46,541 bases of DNA from Methylobacterium trifolii (lineage in GTDB: Bacteria; Pseudomonadota; Alphaproteobacteria; Rhizobiales; Beijerinckiaceae). The DNA lies in assembly GCF_022179685.1 (NCBI RefSeq), contig NZ_BPRB01000163.1:1-46541 (forward strand). Direction: 5' to 3'. Below, piece by piece: positions 8,834 to 16,861 of this stretch; positions within the stretch are counted from its first letter, which is position 1; each line of letters opens with the position of its first letter. Under the pieces are notes generated by a model. The model ran no database searches, had not been told where the DNA came from, and saw nothing but the letters and a program-made list of their open reading frames with translations. A program made the translations under genes and the position numbers.

Positions 8834-9420
8834 TCCTCGCGGCCCACGATCCGATGGGATCGGCCACGCCGCCGGCATCGCCGATCCGCGGCCGGAGGGG
8901 CTCTGACCGCAAGGAGCGGCTCCTCCGGGCCGCTTGCCGCGTGCTCCTGCGCCATGGCGTCCAGGCGCTGACGTTGGAGGCCGTCGCGCGGGAGGCGCGC
9001 ACCAGCAAGGGCGGGCTCCTCCATCACTTCCCCAGCAAGGCGAGGCTGCGGGCCTCGTTGCTCGACGACCAGATCGACCGGCTCCAGCGGGACCTGCTCC
9101 GTCTCGTGGCGACCGATCCCGACCCGCGCGGGCGTCGTCTGAGGGCCTACGTCCAGGCCCACGTCGCGCCGGACCCTGCCTGCGACCGGCCCCTCATCCT
9201 GGCGGCGCTGCTGTCCGACCCGGAGGCGCTCCACAAGTGGCAGGGCTTCTCCGACGCATGGCTGGGCCCGGACCTGAACGGCATCGACCCGGGCCGTGCC
9301 GACGCCGTGCGGGCTCTCGTCGAGGGCTCCTGGCTCGCCCTCGCCCTCGGGCTGGGACCGGCCGACCCGGCCAGGCGGGCCGCGGCCCTGAAGGACCTTC
9401 TGCGCCTCGCCCAAGCCTGA
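8830..9420 (+). CDS. TetR family transcriptional regulator
   Basis: This is a TetR-type regulator of about 196 residues. The N-terminal helix-turn-helix reads RLLRAACRVLLRHGVQALTL, then EAVAREARTSKGGLLHHFPS, with the KGGLxHHFPSK recognition-helix signature. GTG 8830 overlaps the stop codon of the RND permease (GTGA), matching the overlap used between the two adaptors, so I take it as the start. ATG 8854 is an alternative without a visible ribosome-binding site. Being the last gene of the efflux operon, it adds a second TetR regulator besides the divergent one at 2647-3291. It could act in feedback on the operon or on the following lipase-like gene. The target is unknown. Confidence 0.85.
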   Translation: MILAAHDPMGSATPPASPIRGRRGSDRKERLLRAACRVLLRHGVQALTLEAVAREARTSKGGLLHHFPSKARLRASLLDDQIDRLQRDLLRLVATDPDPRGRRLRAYVQAHVAPDPACDRPLILAALLSDPEALHKWQGFSDAWLGPDLNGIDPGRADAVRALVEGSWLALALGLGPADPARRAAALKDLLRLAQA

Positions 9421-9476
9421 GCCGGCCGAGCGCGCGCGTGACCGACCCTCGGTCGAGGGCAAGCGAGAGGCTTACG

Positions 9477-10693
9477 ATGAAGACCATGCCATTCGCAGGC
9501 CGGATACGGGCCGTCCTCGCGGCGTCCGCCCTGTCGAGCCTCGGGGCCTGCGCCTCGCTTCCGCGGACGCCCTACACCGCGAGCGAATCCGCTGCGGCCG
9601 AAGTGGCGGGGATTCCCGGCGCACGGATCTTCGCCGACGTCCCCCTGGATCGGTACGCCACCTTCATGGGGACCCAGCCGCCGCGTTCGAGGCTGTTCAC
9701 ATACCTGGCGCTGTCGGGCGGCGGCGACGACGGCGCTTACGGGGCCGGGGTTCTCAACGGCTGGTCGGCGGCGGGAACGCGGCCTGAGTTCTCCCTCGTC
9801 TCGGGCGTCAGCACCGGGGCGCTGATCGCGCCGTTCGCCTTCCTGGGCGCGGCCTACGACCCGGTCCTCACCGAGATCTATACGAGCGGCGTCGCGTCCT
9901 CGCTCGTCGCCAATCCCAGCCTCGCCAACGTGGTCTTCGGATCGGAGTTGTTCGGGGACCAGCGCCTTCGCGACCTCGTCGGGCGTACGTCACCACCGAC
10001 CTGCTGGCGGCGGTGGCAAGCGAGCACGCGAAGGGTCGACGGCTCCTGGTCATGACCACGAACCTCGACGCCAAGCGGGCCATGGTCTGGAACATGGGCA
10101 CCATCGCCGCGAGCGGCGCCCCGAACGCCGCCGCCCTGTTCCGTGACGTGCTCACGGCGTCGGCCAGCGTGCCGGCGGTGTTCCGGCCGCAGCTTCTCGA
10201 CGTGCAGGCCGAGGGACGCCTCCACCAGGAACTCCACGTCGACGGCGCCGTGGTCGCGCCGGTCTTCATCCTGCCCCAGGCGGCGCTCGTCGGTGACAGG
10301 ATCCGTGGCGCCCCGGGGAAGGCCGACTTCTACGTGCTCATGAACGGGCGGATCGATCCCGAGTTCGAGATCGTGCGGGCCGAGACCCTTCCCATCGTCC
10401 AGCAGACCCTCGCCACCGGGGCGCAGGCACGTAGCTCGGCGAGCCTGGCGGCGGCCTACGCCTTTGCTGCGAGCCACCGGGCAGGGTTCCACCTCGCCTA
10501 CATCGACGGGGCCGCTCCCAGGCCAACGACGGTGAACGGCTTCGAGGTCTCGTACATGCGAAGCCTCTACTTGGCCGGCTTCGGGAAGGCGCGATCCGGG
10601 ACCGCCTGGCGCAGCACGGTTCCGCTGACCGCGCCCGGCGACGTTGCAAGCTCGGTCGGAGCGCCTCGGCGAGGCCCGGGATCCGAGTTCTGA
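9477..10693 (+). pseudogene. Patatin-like phospholipase lipoprotein, frameshifted
   Basis: The two parts encode one patatin-family lipase. The N-terminal part has a lipoprotein signal (SLGAC, Cys25), the oxyanion-loop region GGGDDGAYGAG and the nucleophile motif GVSTG (Ser112). After DLVGR at about 9984 the frame changes: the continuation YVTTDLLAAVASEHAKG lies one frame over and runs to 10693, including DGA with the likely catalytic Asp. The shift corresponds to one missing base near 9984-9988. Without it the protein would be about 405 residues. RBS GAGAGG precedes the ATG. All catalytic parts are otherwise intact, so this is either a very recent inactivation or a sequencing error. It follows the efflux operon by 56 bases and is likely exported and lipid-anchored. 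Confidence 0.85.
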
Positions 10694-10712
10694 AGGGGCC
10701 GATGTTCGGATT

Positions 10713-10743
10713 GCATCGTTCCGCGATGATTCGCGGTCGATGC
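10713..10743. terminator. Nested hairpin between convergent genes
   Basis: An outer 6-bp stem (GCATCG at 10713-10718 with CGATGC at 10738-10743) encloses a 5-bp inner stem (CCGCG at 10721-10725 with CGCGG at 10732-10736). It lies between the convergent patatin and dioxygenase-like genes, one base from the latter's stop codon, so a bidirectional terminator is likely. No T-tract is present. Confidence 0.5.
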
Positions 10744-10744
10744 C

Positions 10745-11653
10745 TCACAAAGGGTTCGCCTGACCCAACGCGCTCCTCACGCGAACCGATGTGTTCCAGG
10801 GATCACGGAGGATGAGGTCGCCGCCGTCCTCTCGGGTGTCCTCTCGGATGGACCGCACGGTCGCTCGAAGCGCCGTGAGGCAGGCCGCGTCGCGCATGAG
10901 GATCTCGAAGCCCGCGAGACCTGTACTGCCTGGCTTGCGCGGTCCGGCCCCGGCGCTTCTCCAGATGTTGGCCGCGAACTGATGATGGTACCCGCCCATG
11001 CCGTAGAAGCGTGCGCTCGGCACCAGTTCGTTGGCCTGGAAACCGAGGAGCGTCGCGTAGAACCGATCCGCCAGGGCGAGGTCGCCGACCTGGAGGTGGA
11101 CATGCCCGATGCAGCCGTCTGACGGCATCCCGGACCATGGACGGTACTTGGCCCGCATCAGCTCTCGAAGGTCGAGCCGCTCGCTGCCCATCCGGACGAG
11201 GTCGTCGATGACCGTCCAGGTTTCGCTCGGCCGGTCCGCATAGACCTCGACGCCGTTCCCCTCCGGATCGCGGAGGTACAAGGCCTCGCTCACGCGATGG
11301 TCCGATGCGCCTTCGAGGACGACCCCGCGCCGCATCGCGTGATCCAACCATGCCCCGAGCTGCCTCCGCGACGGCAGCAGGAAGGCGGTATGGAAAAGGC
11401 CGGCCGAACCCGGTGCCGGCGCATCGGCGTCCGGCTCGTGCGTCAGGGACAGAAGGGCCGGGCCACCGGCGCCGAGGTGGAGCGTCGGCCCCTCGCGGCC
11501 CATCGGGGCGAGGCCGATGGTCTCCTCGTAGAAGCGACGGGTTCGGTCGAGGTCGCGGACGACGAGGTCGACGCGCCCGATCCGACCGGGTGCCTTGTCG
11601 AGGAGACTGGGTGATCCTTGGTCGTGGTCGGCGGTCTGGTCGGTCAGGGACAT
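10745..11653 (-). CDS. VOC family ring-cleavage dioxygenase-like protein (CatE-like)
   Basis: This 302-residue protein has two vicinal-oxygen-chelate modules. The first begins GRIGRVDLVVRDLDRTRRFY and contains LFHTAFLLPSR and DPEGNGVEVYADRP. The second begins GCIGHVHLQVGDLALADRFY and contains GYHHQFAANIW. This order matches catechol-2,3-dioxygenase-like proteins of COG2514 such as Bacillus CatE. Candidate metal ligands are the His in FHTAF or GHVHL and the Glu in VEVY. The family uses a divalent metal to act on catechol- or quinone-type substrates. It follows the DoxX gene by 42 bases on the same strand, reproducing the Bacillus catD-catE pairing. No clear ribosome-binding site precedes ATG 11653. 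The substrate is not deducible. Confidence 0.85.
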   Translation of the reverse strand: MSLTDQTADHDQGSPSLLDKAPGRIGRVDLVVRDLDRTRRFYEETIGLAPMGREGPTLHLGAGGPALLSLTHEPDADAPAPGSAGLFHTAFLLPSRRQLGAWLDHAMRRGVVLEGASDHRVSEALYLRDPEGNGVEVYADRPSETWTVIDDLVRMGSERLDLRELMRAKYRPWSGMPSDGCIGHVHLQVGDLALADRFYATLLGFQANELVPSARFYGMGGYHHQFAANIWRSAGAGPRKPGSTGLAGFEILMRDAACLTALRATVRSIREDTREDGGDLILRDPWNTSVRVRSALGQANPL

Positions 11654-11695
11654 GGCATACGGCCCGGGTTGGTTGTCGTAGGGGTCGTTCGAGGA

Positions 11696-12136
11696 TCACG
11701 AGCGCGGTGCGATTGGCGCCCTGGTGGCGCGGCCCCACAGGACGAAGGCCGAGAGGGTCAGCAGCACGAGGTTGAGCGGCAGCACCGGGATCTCGCCACG
11801 CGAGACGTGGAAGGCCATCGCCAGGAGTTGCAGCACCACGCAGCAGAGCGCGGTGACGACCGTCAGGCGAGGCAGGATGCGGGTCGCGGCCGGAAGGATG
11901 ATCCCGAGCCCGCCCGCGATGTCGACGATGCCGATCAGGCGGACGAACGCCTCGGGGAACTGCCCGGTCCAGGGCATCATCGCGGACAGGTCGGGAATCG
12001 GCGTCGTCAGCTTGGTCAAGCCCGCGAGGACGAACACGAGCGCCACCAAGCCCTGGGCGATCCAGAGACCGATGCGGAGGGCCTTGCCGGAAGACCGGTC
12101 CGAGGGCCGCAGGGCGGGAGAAAGGGTCTGGGACAT
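11696..12136 (-). CDS. DoxX family membrane protein
   Basis: This protein of about 146 residues has four predicted membrane helices (LWIAQGLVALVFVLAGLTKL; IGIVDIAGGLGIILPAATRI; TVVTALCCVVLQLLAMAFHV; VLPLNLVLLTLSAFVLWG), the DoxX/DoxX-like plan. The start at 12136 is supported by GGAG nine bases upstream. An earlier ATG at 12172 has no such site. DoxX proteins are associated with quinone- or thiol-linked redox reactions, and Bacillus CatD is a member. It is the first gene of a two-gene operon with the dioxygenase-like gene and diverges from a LysR gene, so it is probably induced with its partner by an aromatic or quinone signal. That inducer is inferred. Confidence 0.85.
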   Translation of the reverse strand: MSQTLSPALRPSDRSSGKALRIGLWIAQGLVALVFVLAGLTKLTTPIPDLSAMMPWTGQFPEAFVRLIGIVDIAGGLGIILPAATRILPRLTVVTALCCVVLQLLAMAFHVSRGEIPVLPLNLVLLTLSAFVLWGRATRAPIAPRS

Positions 12137-12182
12137 CGTCGAGGGCTCCGGTTTGGGTGTTGAGCGACCCACAACGTGCTAG

Positions 12183-12217
12183 GTCTCGATCATCGATGAA
12201 ACCGGGATTGTCTCGAT
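12183..12217. promoter_or_regulatory. Candidate LysR binding region
   Basis: The 100-base gap between the divergent DoxX and LysR genes contains a perfect 10-base palindrome, TCATCGATGA (12190-12199), and a direct repeat of GTCTCGAT at 12183-12190 and 12210-12217, 27 bases apart. The geometry suits a LysR-type tetramer site, but the sequence alone does not prove binding. Confidence 0.4.
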
Positions 12218-12237
12218 GATCCCCATCGGATCTGACG

Positions 12238-13161
12238 ATGATGATGGATGCACTCACGCTCGACCAGTTCCATGTGTTCGTGGCAGTGGTGGAGGCCGGC
12301 AGCTTCTCGGAGGCTGGGCGCAGGCTCAACCGGGCCCAATCCGCCATCACCTACGCGATCCAGAAGCTTGAGGAGCAGGTCGAGACCGAGCTCTTCGACC
12401 GGACCGTCTACAGGCCCGCCTTGAGCCCCTCGGGTCTGGCGCTGCTGCCCCAGGCGCGCCGCATCCTCGACGATGTCGGCCGGTTCCGTATCCAGGCCCG
12501 GGAGATCAAGCGGGGGTTGGAGACGGGCCTGCACCTCAGCCTCGGCGCCCTCGTGCCGGTGGGGCTACTCGCGCCGGCCCTCGCCGCCTTCGCCGACGCC
12601 TATCCGAGCGTCCGGCTCCGCATCGGCATCCAGCCGTTCTCGTTGGACGTGCGGGACAGCGCGGGATCGAGGGAGCCCGCGGACATCCACGTCGTGTTCG
12701 GCATGCTGCTTCCGGACACGATGGTGAAGCGGGTAATCGGGGCGATCACGCTCATCGACGTGGCCGCGCCGTCCCACCCGTTGGCCCTGGCCGGCCCGCT
12801 GGGTGCCGAGACGTTGCGCGACCACCTCCAGATCGTGCTGACGGAAGGCACGAAAGCGCCCGCCGACCAGGAGATCGGCGTGGCGGCGGCCAACACCTGG
12901 CGGGTGACGGATTTGGCGGCCAAGCACGCCCTGCTGCTGGCCGGCATCGGGTGGGGCAGGCTCCCCGATGCGCTCGTGGCGGATGACCTTGCCGCGGGCC
13001 GCCTCGTGCACCTCCCCACGGAGGACTGGAACGACAACGGGGCGCTCCGCCACATCACGCTGGTCGCGGCCTATCGGCGGGACGAGCCCCTGGGACCGGC
13101 GGGCCGCTGGCTTCTGGCGAGGCTGGGCGGCGACGCGGACACGCAGCCGCCCGTGTCCTGA
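12238..13161 (+). CDS. LysR family transcriptional regulator
   Basis: This 307-residue protein has an N-terminal winged helix-turn-helix (LTLDQFHVFVAVVEAGSFSE, then NRAQSAITYAIQKLEEQVET) and a periplasmic-binding-type effector domain from about residue 95. Three consecutive ATG codons (12238, 12241, 12244) are possible starts and no strong ribosome-binding site decides between them. It diverges from the DoxX/dioxygenase-like pair and probably activates it in response to a small aromatic or redox-active ligand. In Bacillus the corresponding pair is controlled by MarR-type repressors, so a LysR regulator would be a different wiring of the same genes. Confidence 0.9.
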   Translation: MMMDALTLDQFHVFVAVVEAGSFSEAGRRLNRAQSAITYAIQKLEEQVETELFDRTVYRPALSPSGLALLPQARRILDDVGRFRIQAREIKRGLETGLHLSLGALVPVGLLAPALAAFADAYPSVRLRIGIQPFSLDVRDSAGSREPADIHVVFGMLLPDTMVKRVIGAITLIDVAAPSHPLALAGPLGAETLRDHLQIVLTEGTKAPADQEIGVAAANTWRVTDLAAKHALLLAGIGWGRLPDALVADDLAAGRLVHLPTEDWNDNGALRHITLVAAYRRDEPLGPAGRWLLARLGGDADTQPPVS

Positions 13162-13188
13162 AGGCCGGGGCGGCTGCGCGTATGACCA

Positions 13189-13204
13189 GGGCGACCGTTC
13201 GCCC
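13189..13204. terminator. Short hairpin between convergent genes
   Basis: GGGCGA (13189-13194), loop CCGT, TCGCCC (13199-13204) forms a perfect 6-bp stem between the convergent LysR and CsbD-like genes. A weaker outer pairing of GGCCGGGGC (about 13163) with GCCCCGGC (about 13222) could enclose it. This suggests a bidirectional terminator without a T-tract. Confidence 0.4.
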
Positions 13205-13230
13205 GGGAGTTCGGGGACCCGGCCCCGGCG

Positions 13231-13734
13231 TCAGTGACGCCGGTGGACGAGCAGCGAGAGGCCGTAGCCGAGGATACCGGCGACGAGCAGCGCGTTGACG
13301 GGGTGCTCGGAGATCCGATGCGCCGCCTCGCGCCTCGCGTCGTGCAGGTGGCGGCCGCCGGCGCGATAGGCGTCCTCGGCATGGGCGCGGGCCTCCCGGG
13401 CGACGTGGCGTGCCGTTCGTTCCGCATCGTGGAAATGCGCCTCGGCCGCATCCCCGGCCCGGTGGAGGCGATGCTCGACCTCGTCCCGGTCAGCGAGATG
13501 GTCAATGGCGTCCCGGACGCGGCCGCCGGCGTGGCGAGCGGCATCCTCGACCTGGTCCGCGACGTCGCGCACGGCATCCCGTGCCGGGCCGTAGAGGTTC
13601 TCGGCGGCTCCCTCGGCCTCGTGAAGACGTCCCTGCGCCGAATGGCGGTGCGAACCTGTGAGGTCGCCGACGGCGCCCTGTACCTTGCCGCCGAGTTCCT
13701 TGGCGGCGCCCGTGATGCGATGCGTATCGACCAT
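13231..13734 (-). CDS. CsbD-like stress protein with C-terminal membrane anchor
   Basis: The protein is about 167 residues. Residues 1-45 (ITGAAKELGGKVQGAVGDLT) match the CsbD family of small general-stress proteins. The middle is a long Ala-, Arg-, His- and Asp-rich amphipathic stretch with roughly 11-residue periodicity, resembling late-embryogenesis-type repeats. The end, HPVNALLVAGILGYGLSLLV, is the glycine-rich membrane helix typical of DUF883/ElaB-type proteins. The start at 13734 is supported by AAGGA nine bases upstream. The combination suggests an inner-membrane-attached stress protein. CsbD genes are usually under general-stress control, but no promoter was recognised here. Confidence 0.8.
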   Translation of the reverse strand: MVDTHRITGAAKELGGKVQGAVGDLTGSHRHSAQGRLHEAEGAAENLYGPARDAVRDVADQVEDAARHAGGRVRDAIDHLADRDEVEHRLHRAGDAAEAHFHDAERTARHVAREARAHAEDAYRAGGRHLHDARREAAHRISEHPVNALLVAGILGYGLSLLVHRRH

Positions 13735-13787
13735 GTTGTCGTTCCTTCTTGGGTGGGAGAGGGGTGGTGTTCTTGGCCCGGCGCTCC

Positions 13788-13990
13788 TCAGGCGACGAGG
13801 TACCGGACCATGATCTCGCTCGCCGCCCGCGGGCCGTAGTCCACCGGGTCCTCGTCGGGATGCGGCGGGACCAGGTCCGTGGGATCGAGGCCTTCGAGGA
13901 CTTGACCGAGTTCGCCGACCGTGAGGCCGAAGCCGAGCGCCTCGCGGACGGCTTGGCGGGCGGGCGTCCCGAGCCGCGAGGTGCACCCTG
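13788..13990 (-). pseudogene. Possible gene remnant in the 13735-14125 gap
   Basis: The 390 bases between the CsbD-like and LysR genes hold one stretch that reads like protein: ARQAVREALGFGLTVGELGQ, continuing to LEGLDPTDLVPPHPDEDPVD and ending at a stop at 13788. Upstream of about 13990 the same frame loses coding character and no start with a ribosome-binding site is visible. I do not recognise the family. It may be the 3' end of a decayed gene or a short unannotated protein. Nothing else was seen between 13991 and 14125. Confidence 0.3.
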
Positions 13991-14125
13991 AGGAATAGGG
14001 AGGCCGCAGGGTCGGGACGCTAGGCGTCGTCCGCGACGAGAGCGGGCTCGCGCGAATGACCGCCTGATCGTCAGCGGAGCACGTGGGCCTTGCCTTCCTG
14101 AAGACGTCGGAGGCGGGATGGCCGC

Positions 14126-15040
14126 TTAGGTGGGCATGACGGCCGATGTGTTCCCGGGATCCGCCAGTTCGACGACCATCGCATCGATGAACACCCTCGC
14201 CCTGGTCGACATCGTTTGGGCGGACGCGAACAGGGCGTAGACCGGCGACGGCGCGCTCGCATAGTCCGGGAGCACCCTTTCCAGCCGGTTCGCGGCGAGG
14301 TCGGTTGAGAGGTCCAGGGCGGACTTCAGCATGATGCCTGCCCCCGCAAGAGCCCAATCGTGCACCGCGTCGCCGCTGTCCGAGCGAAGGCGCATCCTGA
14401 GACGGAATTCCGTCTCGACGCCTCCCGGACCAAGCAAGCGCCACGGCATCGTCGCATCCCCGTAGCTCAAGCCTTCCAGGCCGACGACGTCTTCAGGCTT
14501 CGACGGGCGTCCATGCCGGTCGAGGTAGTCGGGCGCCGCGACCAGGATACGCCGGTTGTCGGCTAGCCGACGCATGATCATCGTGCTGTCGCGTGGGGGC
14601 CCGATGCGGATTGCCACCTCGATGCGCTCGCCGATGAGGTCGGTAACGCGGTCGTCGAGCCTGAGGTCGACTTCGAGCCGGGGATGCCGTGCCGCGAGGC
14701 GGCCCAGGACCGGTGCGACGTGCCGCCGCCCGAACGAGACCGGCGCGCCGACCCGCAGCAATCCCATCGGCTCGTCACGCCCGGTCGCGAGGCGCTCCTC
14801 GGCGGATTCGATGGCGTCCAGCGCCCGTTCCACCTGAACGAGCAGGGTCTGGCCCTCGTCCGTTATCGACAGGCTCCGCGTGGAGCGTTGGATCAATCTT
14901 ACACCGGCCCTGCGTTCGAGCGTCGTCAAGCGCTTGCTCACGACAGCCAGCCCGACTCCGAGATCGCGCGCCGCCGCCGTCAGGCTGCCGAGCGCCGCGA
15001 TGCGACGGAAGGTGCGTAACTCGTTCAGATCGTCGAGCAT
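14126..15040 (-). CDS. LysR family transcriptional regulator
   Basis: This 304-residue LysR protein has the N-terminal helix-turn-helix LNELRTFRRIAALGSLTAAA, then VVSKRLTTLERRAGVRLIQR, and an effector domain of the PBP2 type with RVGAPVSFGRRHVAPVLGRL and the ADNRRILVAAPDYLDRHG region, typical of the subgroup that controls oxidoreductase genes. GAGG lies five bases before the ATG. The gene diverges from a five-gene cluster beginning with the SDR at 15165, separated by 124 bases of AT-richer DNA, and is the obvious candidate regulator of that cluster. Its ligand is unknown. Confidence 0.92.
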   Translation of the reverse strand: MLDDLNELRTFRRIAALGSLTAAARDLGVGLAVVSKRLTTLERRAGVRLIQRSTRSLSITDEGQTLLVQVERALDAIESAEERLATGRDEPMGLLRVGAPVSFGRRHVAPVLGRLAARHPRLEVDLRLDDRVTDLIGERIEVAIRIGPPRDSTMIMRRLADNRRILVAAPDYLDRHGRPSKPEDVVGLEGLSYGDATMPWRLLGPGGVETEFRLRMRLRSDSGDAVHDWALAGAGIMLKSALDLSTDLAANRLERVLPDYASAPSPVYALFASAQTMSTRARVFIDAMVVELADPGNTSAVMPT

Positions 15041-15164
15041 CGATCCTCAACCCTCTTTCAAGAATAAATCAACTGTAACCTGGCTTATCAGCCGAAAAGC
15101 AAGAGTTAGGTTGTGGTGACGAACGGGGTCGCTTCCCCGGCGCAACTTAGAGGAGACTGATGCC

Positions 15165-15875
15165 ATGCCTCTGGACCTGAACGGACGGACGGTCCTCGTC
15201 GTCGGCGCTGCCGGCGGAATTGGTTCGGCGACAACGCAGCTTTTCGCGCGGAGCGGTGCCCGGGTCGTCGCGGCGGGCCTTCCGGGCGCGAAGCTCGACG
15301 ACGCCGCGCGAGCCGCAGATGCGGAGGCGACCGTGCTCGATTTCGCCAGGCAAGCCGAAGTCGAAGCCTTCTTCGGCGGCAGGAAGCCTTTCGACCACAT
15401 CGTCGTCGCCGCAGCTTCCACGAAAACCGGCTCGGTGGCCGAGCTTCCTTTCGAGGACGCCAGGTCGGCGATGGATTCGAAGTTCTGGGGTGCCTACCGT
15501 GTCGCCCGGTCGGCGCGGATCGTCGACGGCGGATCCCTGACCTTCGTCTCGGGCTACCTCAGTCACCGTCCTAGTCCCACCGCCGTCCTGCAGGGGGCGA
15601 TCAACGCCGCGCTTGATGCCCTTTCGCGCGGCCTGGCCTTGGAGCGGGCGCCGGTCCGGTTCAACACGGTGTCGCCCGGGCTCGTGGATACGCCGCTCTA
15701 TGCGCGGATGGATTCGGCCGACCGGCAGGCGATGTTCGAGCGTCGCGCCGCGCATCTGCCTGCACGCCGGATCGGGCATCCCGACGACATCGCCCAGGCC
15801 ATCCTGTTCGTGGCCACGAACCCCTATGCCACGGGCTCGACCGTCACCGTCGACGGCGGCGGCACCATCGCGTGA
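15165..15875 (+). CDS. SDR family protein lacking the catalytic Tyr/Lys
   Basis: This 236-residue Rossmann protein belongs to the short-chain dehydrogenase/reductase family. The cofactor loop VVGAAGGIGSA (residues 12-22) and the C-terminal TGSTVTVDGGG are typical. The active site is not. Ser129 is present (FVSG), but the usual Tyr-x3-Lys is replaced by Thr139-AVL-Gln143, and the catalytic Asn position reads SKFWG. Such tetrad-less SDRs are known (the Lin1944-like group) and have no established reaction. The RBS GAGGAG lies eight bases before the ATG. It is the first gene of an operon-like cluster (VOC, SnoaL-like, propeller, cupin) divergent from a LysR gene. It may bind NAD(P)(H) without classic reductase chemistry. 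Confidence 0.88.
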   Translation: MPLDLNGRTVLVVGAAGGIGSATTQLFARSGARVVAAGLPGAKLDDAARAADAEATVLDFARQAEVEAFFGGRKPFDHIVVAAASTKTGSVAELPFEDARSAMDSKFWGAYRVARSARIVDGGSLTFVSGYLSHRPSPTAVLQGAINAALDALSRGLALERAPVRFNTVSPGLVDTPLYARMDSADRQAMFERRAAHLPARRIGHPDDIAQAILFVATNPYATGSTVTVDGGGTIA

Positions 15876-15885
15876 AGGGCGGCCG

Positions 15886-16287
15886 ATGCGCCTCGACCAC
15901 GCCACGCTCCGCACCCGCGACCTGGATGGCCACCGTCGCTACTTCAAGGATGTCTTCGACCTGAGCGAGGGCTTCCGCCCGGCCTTCGGCTTTCCCGGGC
16001 ACTGGCTCTACGCGGACGGGGAACCCATCGTGCACCTCATTCCAGCGCGAGCCGGCGTGCCAGTTCCGGACGGGTCGGCCGAGTGCATCGACCACGTCGC
16101 CTTCCGCCGCGACGACCATGACGCCTTCCGCCGGCGCCTCGACGACCGTGGCATCCCCTACAGCCGGATGGAGGTCCCCGAGATCGGCGAGCGCCGCATT
16201 TTCCTGCACGCCCCGGGCGGCACGCTGATCGAGGTCGCCTTCCGCGACAGTGAACCGACAGAAATGAGCCAGGAGTTCAACCGATGA
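15886..16287 (+). CDS. VOC family protein (glyoxalase/dioxygenase-like)
   Basis: This single-module VOC protein has 133 residues. It opens MRLDHATLRTRDLDGHRRYF and contains EPIVHLIPARAG, ECIDHVAFRRDD and HAPGGTLIEVAF. His4, the His in VHLI, the His in IDHVAF and the Glu in IEVAF are placed like the metal ligands of glyoxalase-type enzymes. The start at ATG 15886 is 10 bases after the SDR stop, behind GAAGGG. Its end overlaps the next gene (ATGA at 16284-16287). It probably performs a metal-dependent isomerisation, lyase or oxygenation step on the cluster's substrate. The exact reaction cannot be read from sequence. Confidence 0.88.
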   Translation: MRLDHATLRTRDLDGHRRYFKDVFDLSEGFRPAFGFPGHWLYADGEPIVHLIPARAGVPVPDGSAECIDHVAFRRDDHDAFRRRLDDRGIPYSRMEVPEIGERRIFLHAPGGTLIEVAFRDSEPTEMSQEFNR

Positions 16288-16814
16288 TCCCGTCGCTTCG
16301 TTTCGCCACGATGGCCGTCGTGCTGGCGGCCACCCCCGCCGCCGCAGAGACGCTCGTCTCGCCCGGCGTGCTTGTCGTCGATCCCGGCCAGGCGTCGCAA
16401 CAGCGCGAGGCCGTGGTGCTGGCAGCCCGGCGATACGCCACTTTCTGGAACACCGGCGACCCGGCCTACGCCCGGGCGGCGCTGTCCGAGGACTTCGTGG
16501 ACGAGACGCCGCCGCCCGGGCGGGTGCAAGGTCCGACCGGACCGCTCCTGGCCTCGGAGGGTTTTCGAAAGGCTGTTCCGGACCTCACCTGCGAGGTCGA
16601 ACAGATGATCGTGGCGGGCGACCGGGCCGTGCTGCACCTGCGCTTGCGCGGTCATTTCACCGGCACATTCGAGGGTCGCCAGGGCCGGGGCGAGCCGGTG
16701 GCGTTCATCGCCACCGATATCTACCGCGTCGTCGACGGACGCATCGCAGCCAACTGGCACATCGAGGACAACCTTACCCTGCTTCGGCAGCTTGGCACCG
16801 TCCCATCTCCATAA
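16284..16814 (+). CDS. Exported SnoaL-like (NTF2-fold) protein
   Basis: This 176-residue protein has a signal peptide (SLRFATMAVVLAATPAAA) and an NTF2-fold SnoaL-like domain: AARRYATFWNTGDPAYARAA, then FVDETPPPGRVQG, the FRKAVPDLTCEVEQMIVAGD strand region and DIYRVVDGRIAANWHIEDN. This matches the ester cyclase/SnoaL family, whose members act on small organic substrates by acid-base chemistry. ATG 16284 overlaps the VOC stop codon, implying translational coupling. Export to the periplasm, shared with the next gene, suggests that part of the pathway works outside the cytoplasm. The substrate is unknown. Confidence 0.85.
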   Translation: MIPSLRFATMAVVLAATPAAAETLVSPGVLVVDPGQASQQREAVVLAARRYATFWNTGDPAYARAALSEDFVDETPPPGRVQGPTGPLLASEGFRKAVPDLTCEVEQMIVAGDRAVLHLRLRGHFTGTFEGRQGRGEPVAFIATDIYRVVDGRIAANWHIEDNLTLLRQLGTVPSP

Positions 16815-16861
16815 GCCCAAGCGCCACCTCGCCGGGACCGAAGACCATCGGGAAACGCATC

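Noticed and set aside
7163..8878. 571-residue minus-strand open frame
   Set aside because: It is antisense to the TriC-like permease, His/Asp/Gly-rich, with no domain.
10803..12350. 515-residue minus-strand open frame over the DoxX and dioxygenase-like genes
   Set aside because: It is out of frame with both recognised genes and has low-complexity composition.
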